Source: an uncultured Clostridia bacterium (lineage in GTDB: Bacteria > Bacillota > Clostridia > Acetivibrionales > CALMWN01). Taken from it: 9,913 nt of DNA. Positions within the stretch are counted from its first letter, which is position 1. Every line of letters begins with the position of its first letter. The position numbers and the translations under genes were made by a program. The DNA lies in the NCBI GenBank assembly GCA_937873555.1, contig CALMWN010000312.1:1-9913 (forward strand). Direction: 5' to 3'. The notes below the pieces were generated by a model. The model did no database searches, was not told the DNA's origin, and saw nothing but the letters and a program-made list of their open reading frames with translations. Shown here one piece after another: positions 1 to 6,171 of the stretch.

Positions 1-363
1 GCCGGGACGTTGTAGAAAAATCTTTTGACGATTTAAAAAACGAACTCGACATGAAACGTCTTCACTGCCACAGCGATGAAACAACTGACGGAAAGATGTT
101 TATAGCCTTCTTTGCACTGATATTGCGTTCTTGCATGCAAAACAAGTTAAGGGTATATTTGAGTGAAACCGGCTTATCTTTTTCGTCAGTGCTAAAGGAA
201 CTACGCAAACTGAAGTATGTTCATACTAGTGATGGAAAAAAACTCTTATCGCCAATTACAAAAAAACAAAGAGATATCCTAAACGCCTGTGGTTTATCCA
301 CTGATGATTTGTTCACTTGGCTCAATGCACTTCCTTTATAGTATAATTTTACGGGAATTTAGG
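1..363 (+). mobile_element. Right end of an IS4/IS1634-type insertion sequence
   Basis: The window opens inside a transposase gene that ends at 341. The insertion sequence should end shortly after its transposase stop. The sequence ACGGGAATTTAGG just downstream (351-363) is my best candidate for the terminal inverted repeat. The left end lies outside the window, so neither the matching repeat nor the target duplication can be checked. The right boundary is therefore an estimate. The minus-strand gene next door ends inside this putative terminus, which supports a boundary near 358-363. Confidence 0.5.
3..341 (+). CDS. IS4/IS1634-family transposase, C-terminal part (5' partial)
   Basis: This is the C-terminal part of a DDE transposase; translation is open back to base 3 and the true start lies left of the window. 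The first residues read RDVVEKSFDDLK. They match the R-(3)-E-(6)-K part of the Y-(2)-R-(3)-E-(6)-K signature of IS4-superfamily transposases, in which the E is the third catalytic acidic residue. The tyrosine would fall just outside the window. After the signature comes a hydrophobic helix (MFIAFFALILRS) and a helical tail typical of the IS1634/IS1549-like group, where the next step is usually a short basic C-terminus as seen here. The stop is TAG at 339-341. The enzyme would cut and join DNA at the element's ends. Family assignment is firm at the IS4-superfamily level and less so for IS1634. Confidence 0.85.
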   Translation, partial: RDVVEKSFDDLKNELDMKRLHCHSDETTDGKMFIAFFALILRSCMQNKLRVYLSETGLSFSSVLKELRKLKYVHTSDGKKLLSPITKKQRDILNACGLSTDDLFTWLNALPL

Positions 364-690
364 CTCAAATAGGAAATGCTGCTTTATAAGCTGCCGTATG
401 ATGTATGAATCCTCATGGCGTTTCCGGTAGTAGGAATGGGGATTGTCAAAGAGCTTGCAGGTCTTTGATGTCACCTGGTAGACAAGCGCATTCTTCCGGC
501 TGTCGGAGTAGAAGGGGATTTCCCTTAAATAGCCGCCCTCAGTGAGCTTTTTGAGGATATAGAAGACGGCTACACTGGAAATATCATTCCGGTAGGCATT
601 AACCGAAAGGGAAGTGGTATAGCCACCAAACTCAAATATTTTCCGTAGCAAATCAAAGTCGTTATCGTTTAATTTTATAGCTCCTTTCAA
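349..690 (-). CDS. Small winged-helix protein, probably 3'-truncated by the neighbouring IS
   Basis: I do not recognise this protein by name. The fold looks like a winged helix: helix (NDNDFDLLRKIFEFGG), a putative recognition region (NDISSVAVFYILKKLTEGGYLREI), then a beta-wing stretch (NALVYQVTSKTCKLF). This layout resembles replication-relaxation or plasmid-type helix-turn-helix proteins on mobile elements, which is inference. An ATG exists at 708, but a perfect GGAGGTG (complement of 697-703) lies between it and a TTG at 690, six bases away. I therefore take TTG at 690 as the start, giving about 113 residues. The gene runs head-on into the transposase, and its last residues (PKFP) are encoded by the putative IS terminus. 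A DNA-binding protein that lost its original C-terminus is the simplest reading. It may be non-functional. Confidence 0.6.
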   Translation of the reverse strand: MKGAIKLNDNDFDLLRKIFEFGGYTTSLSVNAYRNDISSVAVFYILKKLTEGGYLREIPFYSDSRKNALVYQVTSKTCKLFDNPHSYYRKRHEDSYIIRQLIKQHFLFEPKFP

Positions 691-708
691 ATGGATCACC
701 TCCGTCAT

Positions 709-826
709 ATTCTTTTCCAGTATTCTGCTTCAATGATTTTGACTTGCATGTATCTAGCTTTTCTCAATACTTTTTCCTTTTGAGCCATAATTATTAAGTC
801 ATATGCATACAAAAGGAGGACTAAGG
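709..826. other. Spacer between divergent winged-helix gene and IS3 orfA remnant
   Basis: This AT-rich spacer carries the start region of the minus-strand gene and the leader of the OrfA remnant. A strong AAAAGGAGG (811-819) lies seven bases before the ATG at 827. The left end of the IS3 element must fall somewhere here, but I cannot place its terminal repeat. Confidence 0.4.
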
Positions 827-964
827 ATGCCAAGCAATAACAGTAAGTATACAAATGAAATGCGAGAGAGAACCGCAAAATTCATTATTGAAAATGGAAA
901 ATCAGCAACCAGCGTTGCAGAAGAAATGGGGGCAGGTCAAATGTCACTAATGAGTGAGGGGTAA
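827..964 (+). pseudogene. IS3-family transposase OrfA, truncated N-terminal fragment
   Basis: The 45-residue reading frame starts MPSNNSKYTNEMRERTAKF and continues IIENGKSATSVAEEMG. That is the N-terminal helix-turn-helix half of IS3-family OrfA, the DNA-binding partner of the OrfAB transposase. In full-length members the next residues complete the helix-turn-helix (roughly I-D-x-x-T-V-x-x-W) and the protein continues to about 90-110 residues. Here the match stops near base 931 and unrelated residues (AGQMSLMSEG) lead to a TAA. No OrfB is present downstream. A good ribosome binding site (811-819) remains, so a short peptide could still be made, but it cannot act as a transposase. The break marks a deletion or the insertion of other DNA. 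Confidence 0.75.
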
Positions 965-1212
965 TAATATGTTTTTTGAAAAACTGCCGCTGCATGTCTA
1001 CGAAGGCCGTCACATAAGCTGTTTTACACATAATACTACAGATAAGCAAAGGTAAGTATCATGTTTATACGCAGCTTACCACAAGCATACCACAATCAGA
1101 ATGTAATTTGAAATAACATTGCATAACAGAAAACAAGCACAATTTTCTGAGACTACTGATTTACTGACTCAGAGTAACAGGGTATAACTATACATGACAC
1201 TTGACCTGCGTA
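965..1212. other. Gene-poor stretch next to the tRNA-Arg junction
   Basis: No convincing gene lies here. A 28-codon frame (969-1055, starting MFFEKLPLHVYEGRHISCF) has no useful ribosome binding site and I cannot assign it. Two exact copies of TACCACAA sit at 1077-1084 and 1088-1095, 11 bases apart, and an inverted repeat TCTGAG...CTCAGA spans about 1147-1174. Short direct and inverted repeats beside a tRNA junction are what one expects of arm-type sites for a tyrosine recombinase and its helper, but this is inference. The stretch is not homologous to the 5' half of a tRNA. Confidence 0.4.
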
Positions 1213-1231
1213 CTACGGATCAGAAGGTTGT
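1213..1231 (+). repeat. 19-bp direct repeat, copy 1 (att-like core in tRNA-Arg)
   Basis: CTACGGATCAGAAGGTTGT is repeated exactly, in the same orientation, at 8031-8049. In this copy it forms the first 19 bases of the tRNA-Arg 3' half. Identity stops on both sides (A versus G before, G versus C after). Confidence 0.9.
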
Positions 1232-1257
1232 GGATTCGATCTCTGCTGGGTGCGCCA
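1213..1257 (+). tRNA. 3' half of tRNA-Arg (anticodon ACG), 5' half missing
   Basis: These 45 bases correspond to tRNA positions 32-76. They comprise the anticodon loop CTACGGA (anticodon ACG), the 3' strand of the anticodon stem TCAGA, the variable loop AGGTT, the T arm GTGGA-TTCGATC-TCTGC (pairs with two G-U wobbles), the 3' acceptor strand TGGGTGC, discriminator G and an encoded CCA. The bases just upstream (TGCGTA) cannot pair with the anticodon stem, and no GCACCCA-like 5' acceptor strand occurs within 100 bases upstream. It is therefore not a working tRNA. The cut exactly at the anticodon loop is the classic crossover point of tRNA-targeting integrases. The native terminator follows, so this is most likely the displaced chromosomal 3' end. 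Confidence 0.85.
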
Positions 1258-1264
1258 TATGAAT

Positions 1265-1299
1265 AAAGGCTTTCAGAGTTTACTGCTTTGAAAGCCTTT
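1265..1299 (+). terminator. Terminator hairpin after the tRNA-Arg remnant
   Basis: The arms AAAGGCTTTCA (1265-1275) and TGAAAGCCTTT (1289-1299) pair perfectly over 11 bp. The stem can extend by three more pairs (one G-U), leaving a seven-base loop TTTACTG. A run of seven Ts (1312-1318) follows after a short spacer. It sits eight bases past the CCA, the expected place for the native terminator of the tRNA transcript. The hairpin is strong, but the T tract is not immediate. Confidence 0.75.
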
Positions 1300-1329
1300 G
1301 TTATCTCAAAATTTTTTTGCAATAAACTT

Positions 1330-1643
1330 TTAATGTTCAAATTTGTATATATCAGTCCTTAGTTCTTCCGCAAGGAAATTCTGATGACTTCTGCGATCTT
1401 TAAGGATTTTGGGGTCGAGTTCAGCTGTTACCATAATTTAATTATTACCATCAGCATCAGTGTACGTTATTACTTTTCCCCAAGGATCAATGATAACTTG
1501 CTCTCATCTTCTTCAATAACACCAAATCCTATGATTATTGAGAAGTTTTGAGCCATTTTTATCACATTATCAATCGTTTGCCCAGGTATAGGTTTCGCAA
1601 TATCTCTATTAATCATTTTGATATATAATCCACATAACTCAAA
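1330..1643 (-). pseudogene. Carbon-nitrogen hydrolase (nitrilase superfamily) remnant
   Basis: Two blocks on the minus strand read as parts of a nitrilase-superfamily amidohydrolase. The upstream block (about 1643-1505) gives FELCGLY, resembling the FPEL..GY catalytic-Glu motif, then DIAKPIPGQTIDNVIKMAQ and IIIGFGVIEED, which in intact enzymes fall around residues 40-100. The downstream block (about 1500-1330) is in another frame and gives QVIIDPWGKVI, VTAELDPKILKDRR and a C-terminal RTDIYKF, typical of the last 60 residues. The central region with the catalytic Lys and Cys is missing, the blocks differ in frame, and a TAA at 1438-1440 interrupts the second block. The gene is dead. Intact relatives are about 260-280 residues and hydrolyse amide or nitrile C-N bonds; the substrate here cannot be told. 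Confidence 0.75.
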
Positions 1644-1788
1644 GTAATAATATGTAAAAACATTTATTAAATAGTAAAAATTCTGAATTTTGTTATAACT
1701 GGAATTGAATAAAATGTTCTCTCATATGACAAGTTATAGTATATAGCACATTTTTATTTTACATATTGGAAAGGGTAGTGAAAGTTGC
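1644..1788 (+). promoter_or_regulatory. Upstream region of the hydrogenase operon
   Basis: This very AT-rich leader precedes hydC. The most promoter-like -10 elements are TATAGT (1735-1740) and TATATA (1740-1745), but neither has a good -35 box 16-18 bases upstream. A GTTATAAC palindrome (1692-1699) is present. I see no full TTGTTAA...TTAACAA Rex operator, which is the redox regulator site often found before such operons. Promoter placement therefore stays open. The ribosome binding site GGAAAGGG (1768-1775) lies 13 bases before the ATG. Confidence 0.4.
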
Positions 1789-2316
1789 ATGACAAAGCCG
1801 CAAGCGATCAGTGTAACAGCACCTGTAAAAGAAAATTTACCAAAGGAAAAGTTTGATGAACTGGAAGGCTTTATTAATAATTTGGAGACCACAAAGGGTT
1901 CCTTGATAGAAATACTGCACAAGGCACAAAATATATTCGGCTATCTGCCGCGGGATATTCAGCTTTTTGTTGCTAGAAAATTAGGTATTCCCGGTGCAGA
2001 AGTATTTGGAGTTGTGAGCTTTTATAGCTACTTTACCACGAAACCCAGAGGAAAACATACCATCAGCGTTTGCATGGGTACAGCCTGCTTTGTCAGGGGA
2101 TCGGACAAAATTATAGAAAGGCTTAAGGAAAAGCTTGGAATAGAGTCAAATGAGATTACTGAAGATGGCCTCTTTACGCTTAAGGATGTCCGCTGCATAG
2201 GAGCGTGCGGCCTGGCGCCCGTTGTTATGATAGATGACAAGGTATATGGACGCGTTAAGGAAGAAGAACTGGATGACATTCTGAATTCCTACCGTGACAG
2301 GGAGGTGCAGCAATGA
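1789..2316 (+). CDS. hydC: NADH-linked hydrogenase subunit, NuoE-like [2Fe-2S] protein (HydC)
   Basis: This is the small electron-transfer subunit of a cytoplasmic NAD(H)-linked [FeFe] hydrogenase, homologous to NuoE of complex I. An N-terminal helical bundle (about residues 20-80, with LIEILHKAQNIFGYLP and FGVVSFYSYF) is followed by a thioredoxin-fold domain binding one [2Fe-2S] cluster through C95, C100, C136 and C140 (CMGTAC ... CIGAC). The length of 175 residues is normal for the family (about 160-180), and all four ligands are present. ATG at 1789 is the first usable start; the Shine-Dalgarno GGAAAGGG is slightly distant. The last codons overlap the next gene as ATGA, so the two are translationally coupled. 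Operon order and spacing with hydB and hydA make the assignment secure. It may relay electrons to and from the HydB flavin site. Confidence 0.95.
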   Translation: MTKPQAISVTAPVKENLPKEKFDELEGFINNLETTKGSLIEILHKAQNIFGYLPRDIQLFVARKLGIPGAEVFGVVSFYSYFTTKPRGKHTISVCMGTACFVRGSDKIIERLKEKLGIESNEITEDGLFTLKDVRCIGACGLAPVVMIDDKVYGRVKEEELDDILNSYRDREVQQ

Positions 2317-2705
2317 CAATAAAGTCCTTTGATGAGTTGAGGAAAATAAGAGAAGAATACCGGTATAAAGTGAGTTTAAGACAAAATAATGAAAATACGG
2401 GAGATATGATAGAAGTTCTGATTGGAATGGCTACCTGCGGGATTTCTTCCGGTGCCAGGGAGACACTGAGCACCTTTAAAGAGGAGCTCAACAGGCAAGG
2501 CTTAAGTAATGTGAAGGTTGTAACGGTAGGGTGTATAGGATACTGCCATTCAGAACCAACGGTACAGGTCAATATGCCCGGTCAAAAGCCTGTTCTTTAC
2601 GGGAATGTGAAGAAAGACAAAGTCCACGATATTGTAGAAAAGCATATAAAGGGTGGAAAGCCAGTAGAGAATATGGTTTTAAAAGTAGATTTCGATAGGG
2701 CATAA
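2313..2705 (+). CDS. Thioredoxin-like [2Fe-2S] ferredoxin-domain protein of the hydrogenase operon
   Basis: This 130-residue protein sits between hydC and hydB, as in many clostridial hydrogenase operons. Residues 1-30 form a charged helix (SFDELRKIREEYRYK). The rest is a thioredoxin-like ferredoxin domain related to the N-terminus of HydB. Cys residues are C42 (GMATCGISSGARETL), C74 and C78 (GCIGYCHSEP). The usual fourth ligand, five residues before C42, is replaced (I37 at that position); only three Cys exist in the whole protein. Family members I recall share this GM.TCGI..GAR pattern, so it is probably not a recent mutation. ATG at 2313 overlaps the hydC stop by four bases and has GGGAGGTG seven bases upstream. 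Its role in the complex is not established; it could be an accessory electron carrier or a structural subunit. Confidence 0.85.
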   Translation: MTIKSFDELRKIREEYRYKVSLRQNNENTGDMIEVLIGMATCGISSGARETLSTFKEELNRQGLSNVKVVTVGCIGYCHSEPTVQVNMPGQKPVLYGNVKKDKVHDIVEKHIKGGKPVENMVLKVDFDRA

Positions 2706-2712
2706 AACTTGA

Positions 2713-2720
2713 AAAGGAGG
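2713..2720 (+). promoter_or_regulatory. Ribosome binding site that fixes the hydB start
   Basis: AAAAGGAGG (2712-2720) is followed after six bases by ATG at 2727. An in-frame TTG at 2709 lies upstream of, and reads through, this Shine-Dalgarno sequence, so it cannot be the start served by it. Confidence 0.85.
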
Positions 2721-2726
2721 TACCTC

Positions 2727-4373
2727 ATGGCAGAAACTCGAACAACTATCATGGTTTGCGGTGGTACAGGCTGTTTAGCTGGTGAAAGTGAAAAGGTTAA
2801 AAGAAACCTGGAACTCATTCTTAAAGCACGTGGATATGAGAAAGAAGTTAGTATTATTAAAACGGGATGCTTTGGATTCTGTGGGCAGGGACCAATTGTC
2901 AAGATAGAGCCAGACAATGTTTTTTACGTAAGAGTTGATCCCAAAGATGCCAAGGATATTATAGATGAACACATCATCAAAGGTAGAGTGGTTGAAAGGC
3001 TAATATACAGGGAGACAGAGGGAAATGAAATCATAAAGAAACAGCAAGACATGCCGTTTTATAAAAAACAGCTTCGTGTTGCGCTTCGCAATTGCGGGCT
3101 CATAAACCCTGAAGATATCTATGAATATATAGCGTTTGGTGGATATGAAGCATTAGGCAAAGCGATAACCCTGATGACAAGAGATGATGTTATAAATGAA
3201 GTAAAAAAATCGGGACTCCGGGGCCGGGGTGGTGGAGGTTTCCCAACAGGACTTAAGTGGGAGATTACAAAAAAACAGGAGAGTGAAGAAAAGTTCATAA
3301 TTTGCAACGCCGATGAAGGAGACCCGGGTGCATTTATGGATAGAAGCATACTCGAAGGAGACCCTCACTCTGTCATAGAAGCAATGGCTATCGGCGGATA
3401 TGCTATAGGGGCGGGTAAAGGACTCATTTATATCCGGGCGGAATATCCCCTTGCAATTTCAAGGTTGAATACCGCTTTAAAACAAGCCAGAGAAAATGGA
3501 CTATTAGGGGAAAATATTTTCGGAACAGATTTTAGCTTTGATATCAATTTGAAATATGGAGCCGGAGCTTTTGTGTGCGGTGAAGAAACAGCACTAATCA
3601 ATTCATGTGAAGGTAAACGCGGGGAACCGAATTACAAGCCGCCTTATCCTGCCGAAGAAGGATATTGGGGTTATCCCACCTGTGTAAACAACGTAGAAAC
3701 TTTTGCAAATATTCCTCAGATAATAACTAAAGGGGCGGAATGGTTTACATCAATAGGTACTGAAAAGAGCAAGGGAACCAAGGTGTTTGCTCTGGCAGGA
3801 AAAATAAAAAATGTAGGCCTTGTAGAAGTACCTATGGGTGTTACGTTAAGAGAGATTATATATGACATAGGCGGAGGAATACAGGGTGACCGCAAATTCA
3901 AGGCAGTACAGACCGGAGGACCTTCAGGCGGAGTCATACCGGAAAAATATCTGGATATCCCGATGGATTACGATAGTCTTATTAGCATAGGGTCTATGAT
4001 GGGCTCGGGCGGTATGATTGTAATGGACGAAACAGATAATATGGTGAGAATCGCAAAATTTTATCTGGAGTTTACAATGGATGAATCCTGCGGAAGATGT
4101 ACTCCATGTAGGATAGGTACAAAGCGGTTATATGAGATGCTGAATAAGATTACAAGCAGAAAAGGTACAATGGCTGACCTTGATGCATTAAAACAGCTGG
4201 CATATATGGTAAAAGATGCTTCACTATGCGGACTTGGGCAAACTGCTCCAAACCCGGTTATCAGCACAATGAAACATTTTTGGGACGAGTATTTGACATT
4301 TGTTAAGGATGCAGACCATCCCCGGGGTGAAGGTAAATATGCCGTAAAGAATAAAATAGGGATAAAATCCTAA
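2727..4373 (+). CDS. hydB: NADH-linked hydrogenase flavoprotein subunit, NuoF-like (HydB), without C-terminal ferredoxin domain
   Basis: HydB is the NAD(H)- and FMN-binding subunit of the hydrogenase. An N-terminal thioredoxin-like [2Fe-2S] domain (C11, C16, C48, C52; CGGTGC ... CFGFC) leads into the NuoF core: NADH/FMN glycine-rich loop GRGGGGFPTG (166-175), CNADEGDPGAFMDR (193-206), GAGAFVCGEETALI (278-291), and the N3-type [4Fe-4S] site ESCGRCTPC with C455, C458, C461 plus C501. The 548 residues end with KNKIGIKS, about 30 residues after the core. Typical bifurcating HydB proteins are about 600-625 residues and continue with a CPAGVC-like pair and one or two [4Fe-4S] motifs; none of these is present. 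The start at 2727 follows a strong ribosome binding site. It is cotranscribed with its neighbours (21-base gap before, 13 after). Confidence 0.95.
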   Translation: MAETRTTIMVCGGTGCLAGESEKVKRNLELILKARGYEKEVSIIKTGCFGFCGQGPIVKIEPDNVFYVRVDPKDAKDIIDEHIIKGRVVERLIYRETEGNEIIKKQQDMPFYKKQLRVALRNCGLINPEDIYEYIAFGGYEALGKAITLMTRDDVINEVKKSGLRGRGGGGFPTGLKWEITKKQESEEKFIICNADEGDPGAFMDRSILEGDPHSVIEAMAIGGYAIGAGKGLIYIRAEYPLAISRLNTALKQARENGLLGENIFGTDFSFDINLKYGAGAFVCGEETALINSCEGKRGEPNYKPPYPAEEGYWGYPTCVNNVETFANIPQIITKGAEWFTSIGTEKSKGTKVFALAGKIKNVGLVEVPMGVTLREIIYDIGGGIQGDRKFKAVQTGGPSGGVIPEKYLDIPMDYDSLISIGSMMGSGGMIVMDETDNMVRIAKFYLEFTMDESCGRCTPCRIGTKRLYEMLNKITSRKGTMADLDALKQLAYMVKDASLCGLGQTAPNPVISTMKHFWDEYLTFVKDADHPRGEGKYAVKNKIGIKS

Positions 4374-4386
4374 GGAGATAAAAATT

Positions 4387-6171
4387 ATGGCAGGAGTTCA
4401 AAAAGAACATGCAGATAATAGAAAGATTAGCATAAAAATAAACCATCAGGATTTAACGGTTCCTGAGGGTATTACTGTATTGGAGGCTGCACATGAAGCC
4501 GGTGTGAAGATTCCAACTTTATGCCATCTGGATCTGCATGATATGAAAATGGTAAATAAAACAGCTTCATGCAGAGTCTGCATGGTGGAACTTGTGGATT
4601 CGAAAAATAACCGGAATAAACTTGTCCCGTCATGTGTTACAACGGTTAGTGAAGGGATGGAAGTACTTACAAATACGCTTCGGGCAATTACGGCAAGGAG
4701 AATGTCTGTAGAACTCCTTTTATCCAACCACCCTAACGAATGCTTTACCTGTCCTAAAAATAGAGAATGTGAGCTGCAAGCCTTAGCAGCAGAGCTGGGC
4801 ATAAGGGAAATCCGGTGGGAAGGTGAAAGAATAGATTATCCCAAGGATATATCAAGTGATGCCATTGTTAAAGATGCAAACAAGTGTATATACTGCAGAC
4901 GATGTGAAACTATGTGCAATGAGGTTCAAACCTGCGGAATCTTATCCGGTATCGGCCGTGGATTTGATGCTTTTGTTGGACCGGCTTTCAATATACCGAT
5001 GGTTGAGTCTTCCTGTACATACTGCGGGCAATGTGTGGCGGTATGCCCTACAGCTGCACTTACAGAAGTAAATCACACCGGCAAGGTATGGGAGGCCCTG
5101 AATGATCCAGATAAGCATGTTATTGTTCAAACTGCTCCTGCAATCCGTGTAGCGATAGGAGAAATGTTCGGAATGGAACCGGGGACCATAGTCACGGGTA
5201 AACTCGTAACCGCATTAAAACGTATGGGGTTCGATGCGGTATTCGATACTGACTTTGGTGCGGATCTGACCATTATGGAGGAGGCTTCAGAGCTTATCTA
5301 CCGAATTAAGAACAATAAAACTCTTCCGATACTTACCAGTTGCTGTCCTGCATGGGTTAAATTTATTGAGCATCAGTTTCCTGAGCTTTTGGAAGTTCCA
5401 TCTACATGTAAATCACCGCATATTATGTTTGGAACAATAGTCAAAACCTATTATGCAGAGAAGAATGGCATAGATCCGGACAACATTGTTGTTGTTTCAG
5501 TTATGCCCTGTATTGCCAAAAAAGCTGAAGCAAAGCGCCCTGAACTGACAAAGGATGAGCATAATAATGTGGACATTGTTGTAACAACAAGGGAGCTGGG
5601 ACTTATGATCAAAGAGGCTGGTATAGATTTTGAAAGTCTTCCAGATAGTGAATATGACAAACCATTAGGAGAGACCACAGGGGCATCTGTAATCTTTGGG
5701 ACTACCGGAGGAGTTATTGAGGCGGCAATCAGAACGGCCTATGAATGGATATCAGGAGAGGAATTAAAAAAAATCGAATTCGAACAGTTGAGAGGAGTCG
5801 GTGGTCTTAGAAAGGCAACTGTAAAAATAGCTGACCAAACTCTAAGGATTGGTATTGCAAGCGGGTTGGGAAATGCTCGGCAACTGCTTGAAGAAATCAG
5901 AGATGGTAAAGTACAATATGATGCCATTGAGATAATGGCTTGCCCTGGAGGTTGTATAGCAGGAGGAGGACAGCCGTATCATCATGGCAACTATGAGATT
6001 GTAAAAAAACGTCAAGAAGCTATCTATAGAGAGGATAAAAATAAAAAACTAAGAAAATCACATGAAAACTCTGAAATACTAAAGCTATACAAGGAATATC
6101 TAGGTGAGCCGTTCGGAGAAGAAGCTCACAGGCTGCTTCATACTCACTTTGAAGAAAGAAAAAGAATTTAA
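4387..6171 (+). CDS. hydA: [FeFe] hydrogenase catalytic subunit (HydA, M3-type)
   Basis: HydA reduces protons to H2 (or oxidises H2) at the H-cluster. Domains in order: plant-type [2Fe-2S] (C46, C62, C65, C83); His-ligated [4Fe-4S] (H115, C119, C122, C128); two [4Fe-4S] ferredoxin motifs (C167/170/173/177 and C210/213/216/220); and the catalytic domain. The H-cluster signatures are intact: L1 TSCCPAW (317-323, with C319 the proton-transfer Cys and C320 a ligand), L2 MPCIAKKAE (373-381), L3 starting EIMACPGGC (515-523) and ending GGGQP. A small-subunit-like helical tail follows (KLYKEYLGEPFGEEAHRLLHTHF). The 594-residue length fits the M3 group, without the extra C-terminal [2Fe-2S] domain of Thermotoga-type HydA. 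Its ribosome binding site AAGGAG overlaps the hydB stop codon. Maturases HydEFG must be encoded elsewhere. No signal peptide: cytoplasmic. Confidence 0.98.
   Translation: MAGVQKEHADNRKISIKINHQDLTVPEGITVLEAAHEAGVKIPTLCHLDLHDMKMVNKTASCRVCMVELVDSKNNRNKLVPSCVTTVSEGMEVLTNTLRAITARRMSVELLLSNHPNECFTCPKNRECELQALAAELGIREIRWEGERIDYPKDISSDAIVKDANKCIYCRRCETMCNEVQTCGILSGIGRGFDAFVGPAFNIPMVESSCTYCGQCVAVCPTAALTEVNHTGKVWEALNDPDKHVIVQTAPAIRVAIGEMFGMEPGTIVTGKLVTALKRMGFDAVFDTDFGADLTIMEEASELIYRIKNNKTLPILTSCCPAWVKFIEHQFPELLEVPSTCKSPHIMFGTIVKTYYAEKNGIDPDNIVVVSVMPCIAKKAEAKRPELTKDEHNNVDIVVTTRELGLMIKEAGIDFESLPDSEYDKPLGETTGASVIFGTTGGVIEAAIRTAYEWISGEELKKIEFEQLRGVGGLRKATVKIADQTLRIGIASGLGNARQLLEEIRDGKVQYDAIEIMACPGGCIAGGGQPYHHGNYEIVKKRQEAIYREDKNKKLRKSHENSEILKLYKEYLGEPFGEEAHRLLHTHFEERKRI

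Noticed and set aside
1690..1700. Rex operator upstream of hydC
   Set aside because: Only a half-site-like TTGTTATAAC is present; the paired TTAACAA half is missing.
2709..2726. TTG start extending HydB by six residues
   Set aside because: The extension is encoded by the Shine-Dalgarno sequence itself, which is placed for ATG at 2727.
4446..4802. 118-residue minus-strand frame inside hydA
   Set aside because: It is antisense to the conserved ferredoxin region of hydA, has no recognisable motif, and is explained by codon composition.
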